64,000 nt of DNA from JAUILA01 sp050289805 (GTDB lineage Bacteria > Bacteroidota > Bacteroidia > Cytophagales > Cyclobacteriaceae), in assembly GCA_050289805.1 (NCBI GenBank), contig JBNKGL010000014.1, forward strand, positions 1-64,000, read 5' to 3'. The position numbers were made by a program, and so were the translations under genes. Each line of letters opens with the position of its first letter. Within the stretch, counting starts at the first letter, position 1. Under the pieces are notes generated by a model that was not told where the DNA came from, made no database searches, and saw only the letters and a list, made by a program, of their open reading frames with translations. Shown piece by piece: positions 51,282 to 59,214 of this stretch.

Positions 51282-51324
51282 CTATTGACTATCCCGAAGG
51301 GATCCCTTCGGGACTGACTACTAA
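51267..51324 (+). repeat. Right heptamer array with a 20-bp palindrome
   Basis: GACTACT-type heptamers (with one GACTATT variant) at 51267-51292. A perfect 20-bp palindrome, CCCGAAGGGATCCCTTCGGG, follows at 51293-51312, then a last GACTACT before the moaA stop. Inverted relative to the left array at 50786. Confidence 0.9.
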
Positions 51325-51325
51325 T

Positions 51326-52309
51326 TCATCCTCCAATGGTCGCCATGGATTCACTCACCGGGCTTGCGGCACCCCGGTCTTTTTCAGCTTCGAATCCATC
51401 CTTATAACGGTTTCCCATTGCATTGATCAGGGTCTGCGCTACTTCCTGATCTGTCGCCCCGGAACGAAGTATATCGCGGAAATTCAATCCACCGTTATCA
51501 TACAGGCATGTTTTTAGGGTGCCCTGGGGCGTGATGCGGATTCGGTTGCAGGTGCCGCAGAAGGTGCGTGTATAGGCAGCAATAATTCCGAACGACCCTT
51601 TATGGCCCGGGATCTGATAATTCTGTGATGTGGAGGACTCCGGATCCGGTAATTTTTGAATTTCAGGATAACGCTCACGAATAAAATCCAGGATTTTCTT
51701 CATGGGCCAGAACGTAGCATTTCCGCCGGAGCCGTTGAACGGCATTTCCTCAATAAACCGGACAGATACATTGTGATTTTTCGTAAGCTCGAGCATCGGC
51801 TGGATATCATCAATATTCCGGCCTTCCATGACTACCATATTGATCTTGACGCGAATTGAACTGTCAAGCAGGGTATGGAACGTTTCCATGACCGTATCAA
51901 ACATATCACGGCGAGTGATGTCGAGGAAGCGCTGCCTGTCCAGGCTGTCCAGGCTCAGATTGATGGAATGAACATTCAGATTCTCCAGCTGTTTCACATA
52001 ATCCTTGGTGAAAGTTCCGTTGGTCGTTATATGGATTTGCTCAATTTTGGGAATAGAGGACATTTTTTCGAGGAATTCCATAATTCCCTTGCGGACAAAC
52101 GGTTCACCGCCTGTTATCCGAAGTTTGGTTATGCCCTGTTCGCTGAAAATACGCATCAGACGTTCCATTTCCTCAAAGGATAAAAGGTCCTTGCGTTTCA
52201 TGTATACGATACCATTTTCCGGCATGCAATAATAGCACCTCAGATTACAGCGATCTGTGACAGCGAGACGCACATAATTGATTTTTCTTCCGTGATTATC
52301 GTAGAGCAT
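51326..52309 (-). CDS. moaA: GTP 3',8-cyclase MoaA
   Basis: 327 aa radical SAM enzyme that starts molybdopterin synthesis. N-terminal cluster cysteines Cys21, Cys25 and Cys28 (CNLRCYYC), the second cluster in FCGTCNRIRITPQG with a further Cys, and the C-terminal double glycine (TIGG) are all present. Divergent from the desulfurase gene; its 3' side abuts the heptamer element but the reading frame is intact. Confidence 0.97.
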   Translation of the reverse strand: MLYDNHGRKINYVRLAVTDRCNLRCYYCMPENGIVYMKRKDLLSFEEMERLMRIFSEQGITKLRITGGEPFVRKGIMEFLEKMSSIPKIEQIHITTNGTFTKDYVKQLENLNVHSINLSLDSLDRQRFLDITRRDMFDTVMETFHTLLDSSIRVKINMVVMEGRNIDDIQPMLELTKNHNVSVRFIEEMPFNGSGGNATFWPMKKILDFIRERYPEIQKLPDPESSTSQNYQIPGHKGSFGIIAAYTRTFCGTCNRIRITPQGTLKTCLYDNGGLNFRDILRSGATDQEVAQTLINAMGNRYKDGFEAEKDRGAASPVSESMATIGG

Positions 52310-52409
52310 AATAAGAGTTTACGTATTGAAGTTAACTAAGAAGGCTCTCAATTTGTTAAATTCGGGTGAAAATTTTGTTAATGGTAGAAAAGGCGGCAAT
52401 TTGAAAGGG

Positions 52410-53615
52410 ATGATACATACCGATGTCAGGAAGGACTTTCCAATCTTCCGGGAAGATCCTTCACTCATATACCTTGATAACGCTGCAACAACGCAACGTC
52501 CTGATAAGGTGTTGGTTGCAATGGATGATTTTTACAGGCATGGGAATGCCAATATTCACCGGGGTGTGTATGATCTTTCTTCGCGGGCTACAGATCAGTA
52601 TGAAAAAACCAGGCAAACAGTAGCTGAGTTTATTGGTGCTTCTTCTGCTTCGAATATAGGATTTACGAGCGGCACTACCGAATCAGTGAATGTGATTGCC
52701 AACTCTTTCTTGAGTTCGCGGCTATTTCCTGGTGATAATGTCGTGGTGAGCCTGGCGGAACATCACGCGAATTTCATTCCATGGCAGCGTGTATGCCAGG
52801 AGAAAGGCGCAGAATTCAGGATTCTTTCTGTTAACGAAACCGGGGAGATCGATTTAGATGAATTTGCAGGATTGGTAGATGAGAAAACCAAAATGGTGGC
52901 GGTGACCCATATTTCCAATACCCTGGGGACCATTTTCCCAATTGATGAAATTATTTCAAAGGCGCACGAACTGGGGGTCCCGGTATTTGTTGATGCTGCC
53001 CAAAGCGCTGCATTATATTCATTGGATGTTGTAAAGCGGAAAATTGATTTTCTCGCCTTTTCTGGGCATAAGATATTCGGGCCGTTTGGTGTGGGAGTTA
53101 TATATGTGGCGGATCAATATATGGAGGAAGTCGGTCCGTATTCTGTTGGTGGGGGAATGATCAGGGATGTTACGCGTGAAAAGACCACTTTTCAACCGTT
53201 TCCGGGAAACCTGGAAGCCGGAACAGCCAATATCGCCGGGGTCCTGGGCATGGGTGCGGCAATTGATTACCTGCAATCATTGGATCGAAATGAACTTCGG
53301 AAAAATACGGATGCCATTGCTCAGGGTGTGCGTTCAGCACTGGCCGATATTCCCGGGGTCAGACTTGTCGGAAATGCCAGGAATATTTCGTCGATCATTT
53401 CCTTTGTCGTGGAGGGTGTTCATCCGCATGATGCCGCGACATTTCTGAATGCCGAAGGGATTGCGGTTCGCGCAGGAATGCATTGCACGCAACCCCTTCT
53501 TGATTCTTTTGCGTTGCCGGGAACTGTTCGCGCATCTTTTACGATATACAATACCGCTGAAGAAGGTGAAAAGCTCGTGGAGGCCGTTGAAAAGTTATAT
53601 AAATTCTGGTCATGA
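52410..53615 (+). CDS. Second SufS-type cysteine desulfurase, in the molybdenum cofactor cluster
   Basis: 401 aa from ATG 52410 (MIHTDVRKDFPIF); a TTG 28 codons upstream is also in frame. PLP lysine Lys221 (FSGHKIFGPFG) and persulfide Cys359 (RAGMHCTQP). Clearly paralogous to sufS at 5702. It is coupled by 4-nt overlap to a SufU gene and then to moaD and moaE. A role in feeding sulfur to MoaD (via MoeB-rhodanese) or to MoaA clusters is inferred from context. Confidence 0.92.
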   Translation: MIHTDVRKDFPIFREDPSLIYLDNAATTQRPDKVLVAMDDFYRHGNANIHRGVYDLSSRATDQYEKTRQTVAEFIGASSASNIGFTSGTTESVNVIANSFLSSRLFPGDNVVVSLAEHHANFIPWQRVCQEKGAEFRILSVNETGEIDLDEFAGLVDEKTKMVAVTHISNTLGTIFPIDEIISKAHELGVPVFVDAAQSAALYSLDVVKRKIDFLAFSGHKIFGPFGVGVIYVADQYMEEVGPYSVGGGMIRDVTREKTTFQPFPGNLEAGTANIAGVLGMGAAIDYLQSLDRNELRKNTDAIAQGVRSALADIPGVRLVGNARNISSIISFVVEGVHPHDAATFLNAEGIAVRAGMHCTQPLLDSFALPGTVRASFTIYNTAEEGEKLVEAVEKLYKFWS

Positions 53616-54034
53616 ATACCGAAGAGCTAAAGAAACTATACAATGAGGTGATCATGCACCATCAAAAATCACCGCATCACTTTGAGAAACGGGATGATCT
53701 GAAGTCAATGCTTGCATCGAATCCCCTCTGTGGTGACAAGTTTAATTTGTATCTTGATTCGGAAAATAAACATATAAAGTATGCCGGGTTTCATGGTATA
53801 GGCTGTGCGCTCTCAAAAGCTTCCACCTCGATTCTGATGCATACCATAGAAAACATGGATTTTGAAGAAATCCGTAATTTATGCCGGAATTTTTTGGAGG
53901 CGACATCGGGCGATGTGGTTATTGATTTTGCAGACCCTGAGATCAAAATGTTGGTGGAGTTAAAAAATCATGGCGGTCGGATGGATTGCATTCGGTTAGC
54001 CTGGAAAACACTGTTGGAGGAACTTGAAAAATGA
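53612..54034 (+). CDS. SufU-type sulfur transfer / scaffold protein
   Basis: 140 aa IscU-fold protein. The conserved metal and sulfur ligands Cys40 (NPLCGD, with Asp42), Cys65 (GIGCALSKAS) and Cys126 (GRMDCIRLAW) are present, in the SufU pattern. SufU accepts sulfur from SufS-type desulfurases. Overlaps the desulfurase by 4 nt and moaD by 4 nt, so the pair appears dedicated to this operon; the main SUF operon has SufE instead. Confidence 0.92.
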   Translation: MNTEELKKLYNEVIMHHQKSPHHFEKRDDLKSMLASNPLCGDKFNLYLDSENKHIKYAGFHGIGCALSKASTSILMHTIENMDFEEIRNLCRNFLEATSGDVVIDFADPEIKMLVELKNHGGRMDCIRLAWKTLLEELEK

Positions 54035-54273
54035 AAGTACAGGTAGTTGCATTTGGGATTGCTAAGGATATACTTCAGGGGACAACCCAGGAAATCGCGC
54101 TGGGTTCATCCGCAACAATTTCGGACCTTAAAGATGAACTGCTCAGGGAATTCCCGGCATTCAGGGAGCTTAGAAGCCTTCGTTTTGCCGTGAATGAAGA
54201 ATATCAGGATGATGATTTTGAATTACAGGAAACAGATGAGGTGGTGATTATTCCACCCGTAAGCGGGGGTTAA
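54031..54273 (+). CDS. moaD: Molybdopterin synthase sulfur carrier subunit MoaD
   Basis: 80 aa ubiquitin-fold protein ending in the double glycine (PVSGG) that becomes a thiocarboxylate. Overlaps SufU by 4 nt and is followed by moaE after 3 nt. Confidence 0.93.
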   Translation: MKVQVVAFGIAKDILQGTTQEIALGSSATISDLKDELLREFPAFRELRSLRFAVNEEYQDDDFELQETDEVVIIPPVSGG

Positions 54274-54276
54274 ACT

Positions 54277-54693
54277 ATGATTGATATACAATTAAAGGAA
54301 GAGCCTCTTTCGGAGCAGGAATGCCAGGACCTGGTGAAGGATGACAGCGCGGGAGGATTGGTGCTTTTTACCGGTACTGTAAGGAATCATACCAAAGGCA
54401 AGGAGGTGATCCGGCTGGAATTTGAAGCCTATGCCCCGATGGCGCTGAAGGAAATGGAGAAAATCGCGCGGGTTGCCGTGGAAAAATGGGACATCCTTCA
54501 TATCGCGATACATCACCGGGTTGGGGTGCTTGAGATCGGTGAAATTCCGGTACTGATCGCCGTGGGTGCAGCCCACCGCAAAGCCGCATTCGAGGCCTGT
54601 GAATTTGCCATCGATACATTGAAGGAAACCGTCCCCATCTGGAAGAAGGAGATTTTTGCAGACGGAGAGGTTTGGGTGGCGGCTCATCCGTGA
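54277..54693 (+). CDS. moaE: Molybdopterin synthase catalytic subunit MoaE
   Basis: 138 aa. Converts cPMP to molybdopterin with MoaD thiocarboxylate. GLVLFTGTVRNHTKGKEV, LEFEAYAPMALKEM, HRVGVLEIGEIPVLIAVGAAHR and the catalytic-lysine region IWKKEIFADG are diagnostic. Last gene of this operon. Confidence 0.96.
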   Translation: MIDIQLKEEPLSEQECQDLVKDDSAGGLVLFTGTVRNHTKGKEVIRLEFEAYAPMALKEMEKIARVAVEKWDILHIAIHHRVGVLEIGEIPVLIAVGAAHRKAAFEACEFAIDTLKETVPIWKKEIFADGEVWVAAHP

Positions 54694-54724
54694 GTTAATT
54701 GGAAAGGTTGAATTAAGTAAGAGT

Positions 54725-54916
54725 GGTCGTAGGTATCCCAAAGGGACTCCTTCGGAGGAAACCTTTAACCAGAACGAAGAATGGAACTGATGGTAGATTC
54801 CTCCCAAGCAGCTGGTCGTAGATTCCTATCTACGACCTATCTAATATTAATAGAGTAAGAGGGTCGTAGGTAAGAACCTACGACCAGAAAAGAATCCTCG
54901 GAGGGAACCTACGACC
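54725..54916. repeat. REP-like cluster of GGTCGTAGGT hairpins
   Basis: The intergenic region holds GGTCGTAGGT at 54725-54734 and two perfect hairpins. The first is GGTCGTAGAT/ATCTACGACC (54814-54837, loop TCCT); the second is GGTCGTAGGT/ACCTACGACC (54862-54885, loop AAGA). A further ACCTACGACC lies at 54907-54916. TCCTTCGGAGG-like mini-palindromes lie between them. No ORF fits here; it looks like an interspersed palindromic repeat. Confidence 0.8.
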
Positions 54917-54950
54917 AGAAAATGCAGGGAGACCAAAAGAAGCCATCAAC

Positions 54951-56303
54951 CTACCCCTGATTTCCAAGCGACAGCTTATACCAGTTGATATTTCGAGTAT
55001 AGTACATGGTTGCCGATAGTATTGCGAGCAATCCAATGCTTCCAATCAATAATGCATAATCAGTGAGTTGCAGCGTGACAAACACAAAGGCATAAATCGC
55101 TGTAAGCAGTGTAAGGAGTGATACCGTGATTTTCCTGGACTGGAATACATAGGAAGCATAAAATGTAATGATGGCAATAATGGCGATTGAGCTGATCAGA
55201 TAAGCAACATTGAAATTGATGTGTTCAGACAGTGAAACAAGAAGCACATAGAATATACAAAGTGCAAGTCCGACCAGAGTATACTGAAACGGGTGTATTC
55301 TGCGATGATTCAAAACCTCGGTTAGAAAAAAGATCAGGAATGTAAGTGCAAGTGTCATAACTGCATACTTTGCTGAGCGCATCGACTTTTGATAATCGTC
55401 GAGCGAATTGAATAATTTCACGCCAAATGCAGACGCCTGCATTTCGGATGCATAAGTATCATCCATCCATTTTTGAGGGTAGTTCCTGTTGAGCTGAAGA
55501 ATACTCCAGTTAGCGGAAAAACCATCTTTTGTTACTTCCCGGTGGTCCGGAAGAAAGCTACCCATGAAACTGGGATCCTGCCAGTTGGACTCCAGAGCCA
55601 CTCTCGTTTCGTTGCCAAGCGGAATAAATGAAAGGTTTTCACTTCCCTGGATATCCAGTTTTACAGAAAATGCATAGCGCAATTGCTCAGGGTCGATATC
55701 CACCGGTATGGTTACGCCCGACGAAATCATTTGCTGAATTTTAGATCCTGGCTCAATCCCAACCGATGTGCTGTTCCATTTTACCGGGATACTTTTTCGG
55801 ATACCCCGCAGGTCTGACAGGCCTATGGTGAGAAATGCATTTGACCATTGAATTTCTTTGAAATTCTCGTCATCGATCTTATACCGGGCAAGCGCAAAAT
55901 CACCTGAAATATCCAGTTCGCCCGCATAAACGGTGATATCATAAATTCCACGCTTCAGAGTTTCCGGCGTTACATGACCGTTAATTGACAGCTGATTGGG
56001 AAGGATATGCAGATTCTTGGTGTAGGTGATGGATTCATCTTCATTAACTATTCTCTGATACAGCACGGGTATGGACAGGATAGGCCCGGTTACAGTCTGC
56101 TGTCGCGCCCATTTATCGCTAACCTCGAACTCGGTCTCCGACCGGTTCATTTCACGTTCGTTGATGATGCTGCGGATCATGGTCATCGGGATCAGCATAA
56201 GTAATGTAAGGATGGTGATGAGGATGAGTTTCAATGAAATGGAATTCCGGATCCCGGAACTGATTTTTTCAAATATCGAGGGTTGTTGTTCTTCAGTTTT
56301 CAT
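54951..56303 (-). CDS. creD: CreD family inner-membrane protein
   Basis: 450 aa. An N-terminal membrane helix (about 24-44) and a large extracytoplasmic domain (WARQQTVTGPILSIPVLYQ; FSANWSILQLNRNYPQ) are followed by about six C-terminal helices (FLIFFLTEVLNHRRIHPFQYTLVGLALCIFYVLL spans the first two). This matches CreD, an envelope-stress-associated protein of unknown mechanism. An operator-like motif shared with the upstream regulator operon lies at 56322-56340. Transcribed in the same direction as the winged-helix regulator. Confidence 0.92.
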   Translation of the reverse strand: MKTEEQQPSIFEKISSGIRNSISLKLILITILTLLMLIPMTMIRSIINEREMNRSETEFEVSDKWARQQTVTGPILSIPVLYQRIVNEDESITYTKNLHILPNQLSINGHVTPETLKRGIYDITVYAGELDISGDFALARYKIDDENFKEIQWSNAFLTIGLSDLRGIRKSIPVKWNSTSVGIEPGSKIQQMISSGVTIPVDIDPEQLRYAFSVKLDIQGSENLSFIPLGNETRVALESNWQDPSFMGSFLPDHREVTKDGFSANWSILQLNRNYPQKWMDDTYASEMQASAFGVKLFNSLDDYQKSMRSAKYAVMTLALTFLIFFLTEVLNHRRIHPFQYTLVGLALCIFYVLLVSLSEHINFNVAYLISSIAIIAIITFYASYVFQSRKITVSLLTLLTAIYAFVFVTLQLTDYALLIGSIGLLAILSATMYYTRNINWYKLSLGNQG

Positions 56304-56321
56304 TTTATTTCAATTTAAGAG

Positions 56322-56340
56322 TACTTTGTATTTCAAAGTG
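56322..56340. promoter_or_regulatory. Operator-like inverted repeat upstream of creD
   Basis: TACTTTG-TATTT-CAAAGTG, an inverted repeat with a 5-bp centre. It is 18/19 identical to the site at 57266-57284 (read on the opposite strand). It lies in the 51-bp gap between the regulator stop and the creD start. Confidence 0.65.
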
Positions 56341-56354
56341 AGTGGATAAAATTT

Positions 56355-56645
56355 TTATTTCAACAGTTTTTCAATGGCTTCAATATGCTTCACGAATGCT
56401 TTTTTCCCGCTTTTGGTGATTGAGTATTTCGTATTGGGTTTACGATCCATAAATTCCTTCTGGTATTCAACAAATCCTTCGCGCTCCAGGTATTTTAAAT
56501 GGCTGGCAAGGTTTCCGTCTGTTACATCCAGCAATTCTTTCAATGCCGTGAAATCCAGGTAATCATTCACGGTAAGTGCAGACATAATGCCCAGGCGGAC
56601 CTTATTTTCGAAGGCCTTGTTGAGATCTTTCAGAATATTTTTCAC
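56355..56645 (-). CDS. Winged-helix transcriptional regulator (small, ArsR/MarR-like)
   Basis: 96 aa. N-terminal FENKVRLGIMSALTVNDYLDF, recognition helix DGNLASHLKYLEREGFVEY and a wing (NTKYSITKSGKKAF) as in the short winged-helix regulators often paired with membrane proteins in Bacteroidota. Start overlaps the membrane protein stop by 4 nt. Likely binds the shared TACTTTG...CAAAGTA sites and controls this operon and creD. Confidence 0.88.
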   Translation of the reverse strand: MKNILKDLNKAFENKVRLGIMSALTVNDYLDFTALKELLDVTDGNLASHLKYLEREGFVEYQKEFMDRKPNTKYSITKSGKKAFVKHIEAIEKLLK

Positions 56646-57259
56646 GCTCCGTATCGTTTTTTCATAATCAGGCCATAGAAGATATGTAGAACACCAAATC
56701 CAATGGCCCAGAACAGCAATCCGTATCCAGGAACAGCCAGTGCAATGATACCTAAAACAATTTCGGCAATACCCAGACTTCTGATTTCATTGAGCGTATA
56801 CTTGCTGCCATTCACCAAAGCCAGTCCGTAAAATACAAGTGTAAGCGGTGCGATCACTATGAGTAATCCCTGATACAGAAAAATCAGGCAAATCAATCCG
56901 CCAGTCACCAGGGGAATGGCCAGGTTGATCAACAGACGTCTCGTATTTACATTCCAGACCTTTTCATTCCTTACCCGAGCGGCACGCTGGGTGAAATATA
57001 AGCCTGCTACTATGGAAAGGATCAAAACCACGGAAGCGATCAGAAGCAGCTCAACGATCGTTTCCCGTTCGAGGATTACCCGCCGGTATTCAAAAGTTGA
57101 TATTTGTTGATATATTTTACGGTATGCCAGCCAGGCACCCCCGAGTGCGAGCAGTCCGGCAATGATGCCCGACAGACCGCTGAGTGAGATGAAACGGCTG
57201 GACCGTGACATCATTTCACGGATATCTCTTAGGTCTTCTGCGTATTTTGAATTTTCCAT
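56642..57259 (-). CDS. Four-helix membrane protein paired with the winged-helix regulator
   Basis: 205 aa from ATG 57259 (MENSKYAEDLRDIREMM). Two helix pairs (LSGIIAGLLALGGAWLAY; IVELLLIASVVLILSIVAGLYF; LINLAIPLVTGGLICLIFLY; IAEIVLGIIALAVPGYGLLF). No catalytic motif. First gene of the regulator operon; the operator-like palindrome lies 7 bp before the start. Function unknown, perhaps an envelope or signal-sensing partner. Confidence 0.85.
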   Translation of the reverse strand: MENSKYAEDLRDIREMMSRSSRFISLSGLSGIIAGLLALGGAWLAYRKIYQQISTFEYRRVILERETIVELLLIASVVLILSIVAGLYFTQRAARVRNEKVWNVNTRRLLINLAIPLVTGGLICLIFLYQGLLIVIAPLTLVFYGLALVNGSKYTLNEIRSLGIAEIVLGIIALAVPGYGLLFWAIGFGVLHIFYGLIMKKRYGA

Positions 57260-57265
57260 AGAAAG

Positions 57266-57284
57266 TACTTTGAAATACAAAGTA
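57266..57284. promoter_or_regulatory. Operator-like inverted repeat upstream of the membrane protein/regulator operon
   Basis: Perfect 7-bp inverted repeat TACTTTG / CAAAGTA with a 5-bp centre, matching the creD site. It immediately precedes the operon start codon, consistent with autoregulation by the winged-helix protein. Confidence 0.7.
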
Positions 57285-57377
57285 ATGTAAATATTATTAA
57301 TAAATCAACAAATATTTTCGATTGTTATTCTTCTGCTGAAGTTCGGGATGCCAGGAATAATCTTTCTGATAAATGAT

Positions 57378-57385
57378 TAACTTTG
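57378..57385 (+). promoter_or_regulatory. Putative -7 box of the 555-aa protein gene
   Basis: TAACTTTG matches TAnnTTTG, 18 bp before the ATG at 57404. No well-spaced -33 TTTG was found. Confidence 0.4.
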
Positions 57386-57403
57386 ATCAACAACAGCTAA
57401 TTC

Positions 57404-59071
57404 ATGACCCAAAGCAAATCAGATACCCATACTTCCCGTATTGCCATTGAACGGATCTACATTAATATGCGGCATTTGTTCATTCGTGGCAGCTATAAAC
57501 CTGCCGGAATATCAGGCAAATCGTTACGCGAATCACTGCTCTCGCTCAAACCGGAAATTTATGGAGATATCGATCATCCCGAGAAGGTTGAGCTGGAAGG
57601 AATGCTGTATGTACTTGAAAGGCTACCGCATGGTATTGAGGAATGTCGATTTATCAAGCTAACTGCACAGGAAGGAATCTCAGAGGCGGGTCATGAAGTA
57701 ATTATTCCTACCAAGCGGCGGAGGAACTGTTACAGGATCGATCCGGACCGGATGTACATTGAAACGACGCGGGGTCGCAGCGATATATACGATATTTTAA
57801 CGCATCTCACATTCCTGTATAATGAATCTGAAAAGATCAAGAATCAAAGTATTGATCCGAAAGGCGCCTTCACCGATGATTGGAAACGGCTGGAGGAGGT
57901 AGTGCTGCTTGAGCTGGAAGGCGAGGAGGTTGAAGACAAGAACGCCATCATTTATTTGAGCAATGTACTGGGGCGAACCGTGCGGGAGGTTCAGGAGGCC
58001 ATTGAGAAATTTGAAAATAGCCAGATACAAAACAGTCTTTATCATATTATCTACTGGTTGGGGAAGAGGGCTATTCTTGAACAGGAGAAAGGTGAGGACC
58101 GGGAAATTTCCTTTTCAGCCAAACTTCGGGAAATGGTCGGGCAGCATGATTATGGAGAGCACTGGGCACACAATATTAAAACCCAGCTGGCTGCAGATGG
58201 ATTGATCGGCAAACCGATTCACATTATCAGTGCGAACCTTCATAGTTTCATGAATACGCTCTATGGATTTGCAGCATCAAAAAAGAGTTACAGTGATCTG
58301 AATGAGCTGGCAAATGATTCCAACGATTCCAACAACCAGGCGTTGCGGGAGCGGATTCGCAAATACGCACTCGCACATGGCATGACCGAATTGAGGGATG
58401 ATAGCGGCACTAATCTTACCGTACAGATATTTGATCTTTGCAAGGGAGATTTCAGTGATCATCCCCTGGGATTCAGGTGCGATAAGAATGCGCCGGTTCT
58501 TATTGTGATGGATTATGCATTTGGCGAGCAGGCATACGAATGCATGGATGAATTATTAAAACCCTATGAGAAGGATGGCTCCCTGACTTACCTGAATGTA
58601 CGCAGTGTTTCCATCATGGGTAAGGCCGGAATTCTCGAAGGGGATAAGGGTGATCTGATGATCCCTACAGCGCATGTTTTTGAAGGTACCGGTGATAATT
58701 ATCCTTTTAACAATGAGCTTAAGAAGAGTGATTTTGAAGGACACGGACTCCAGGTTTTTGAAGGGACGATGATTACCGTACTGGGCACATCACTTCAAAA
58801 CAGAAAAGTATTGAATCATTTCAGGACCTCTACATGGAATGCTGTCGGACTTGAAATGGAAGGGGCTCATTATCAGAAGGCCATTCAATCTGCCGCCAGA
58901 ATTCGCAGAAGCATTTCTGAAGATGTGGAGGTTTTATACGCCTACTATGCATCGGATAATCCGCTGAAGACCGGCAAAACACTCGCATCCGGAAGCCTGG
59001 GGATTGAGGGGGTGAAGCCAACGTATTTGATTACTCGGAAGATCCTGGAAAGAATATTGATTAGTCAGTAG
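57404..59071 (+). CDS. Conserved 555-aa protein with C-terminal nucleoside-phosphorylase-like region
   Basis: Soluble, no signal peptide. The N-terminal about 300 residues are helical and charged without a recognised domain. The C-terminal part has features of the nucleoside phosphorylase/nucleosidase fold: VLIVMDYAFGEQAYE, IMGKAGILEGDKGDLMIPTA near residue 404 and GLEMEGAHYQKA near residue 482, where the glutamates typically contact ribose. It resembles a family known only by a DUF number. Its last residues (ISQ) and stop lie in the heptamer array. Confidence 0.75.
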   Translation: MTQSKSDTHTSRIAIERIYINMRHLFIRGSYKPAGISGKSLRESLLSLKPEIYGDIDHPEKVELEGMLYVLERLPHGIEECRFIKLTAQEGISEAGHEVIIPTKRRRNCYRIDPDRMYIETTRGRSDIYDILTHLTFLYNESEKIKNQSIDPKGAFTDDWKRLEEVVLLELEGEEVEDKNAIIYLSNVLGRTVREVQEAIEKFENSQIQNSLYHIIYWLGKRAILEQEKGEDREISFSAKLREMVGQHDYGEHWAHNIKTQLAADGLIGKPIHIISANLHSFMNTLYGFAASKKSYSDLNELANDSNDSNNQALRERIRKYALAHGMTELRDDSGTNLTVQIFDLCKGDFSDHPLGFRCDKNAPVLIVMDYAFGEQAYECMDELLKPYEKDGSLTYLNVRSVSIMGKAGILEGDKGDLMIPTAHVFEGTGDNYPFNNELKKSDFEGHGLQVFEGTMITVLGTSLQNRKVLNHFRTSTWNAVGLEMEGAHYQKAIQSAARIRRSISEDVEVLYAYYASDNPLKTGKTLASGSLGIEGVKPTYLITRKILERILISQ

Positions 59072-59214
59072 TCAGTAGTCAGTAGTCAGTAGTGTTAGTA
59101 ATAAGTATGGAGTGGGGAGTGTGGAGTAGGCTGGTAACGCTCTATGATTTTCAGGCAACCTATCCTAAGTACACTGCCATAAGCCAGTACTACTGACTAC
59201 TGACCACTGACTAC
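59063..59214. repeat. Gene-less heptamer-bounded element
   Basis: Left array of AGTAGTC copies at 59063-59094 and an inverted right array of GACTACT-type copies at 59189-59214 enclose about 94 bp with no ORF; the inside has GGAGT-type short repeats. Same architecture as the IVP-bearing cassette at 50786-51324, so it may be an empty or decayed copy. Both neighbouring genes end inside the arrays. Confidence 0.85.

Noticed and set aside
50786..51324. CRISPR array
   Set aside because: The repeats are contiguous 7-bp units without spacers, and no cas genes are present.
54862..54885. tRNA-derived repeat, because GGGTCGTAGGT also occurs in tRNA-Pro (63911-63921)
   Set aside because: The identity is only 11 nt and the rest of the hairpin does not resemble the tRNA; chance is likely.
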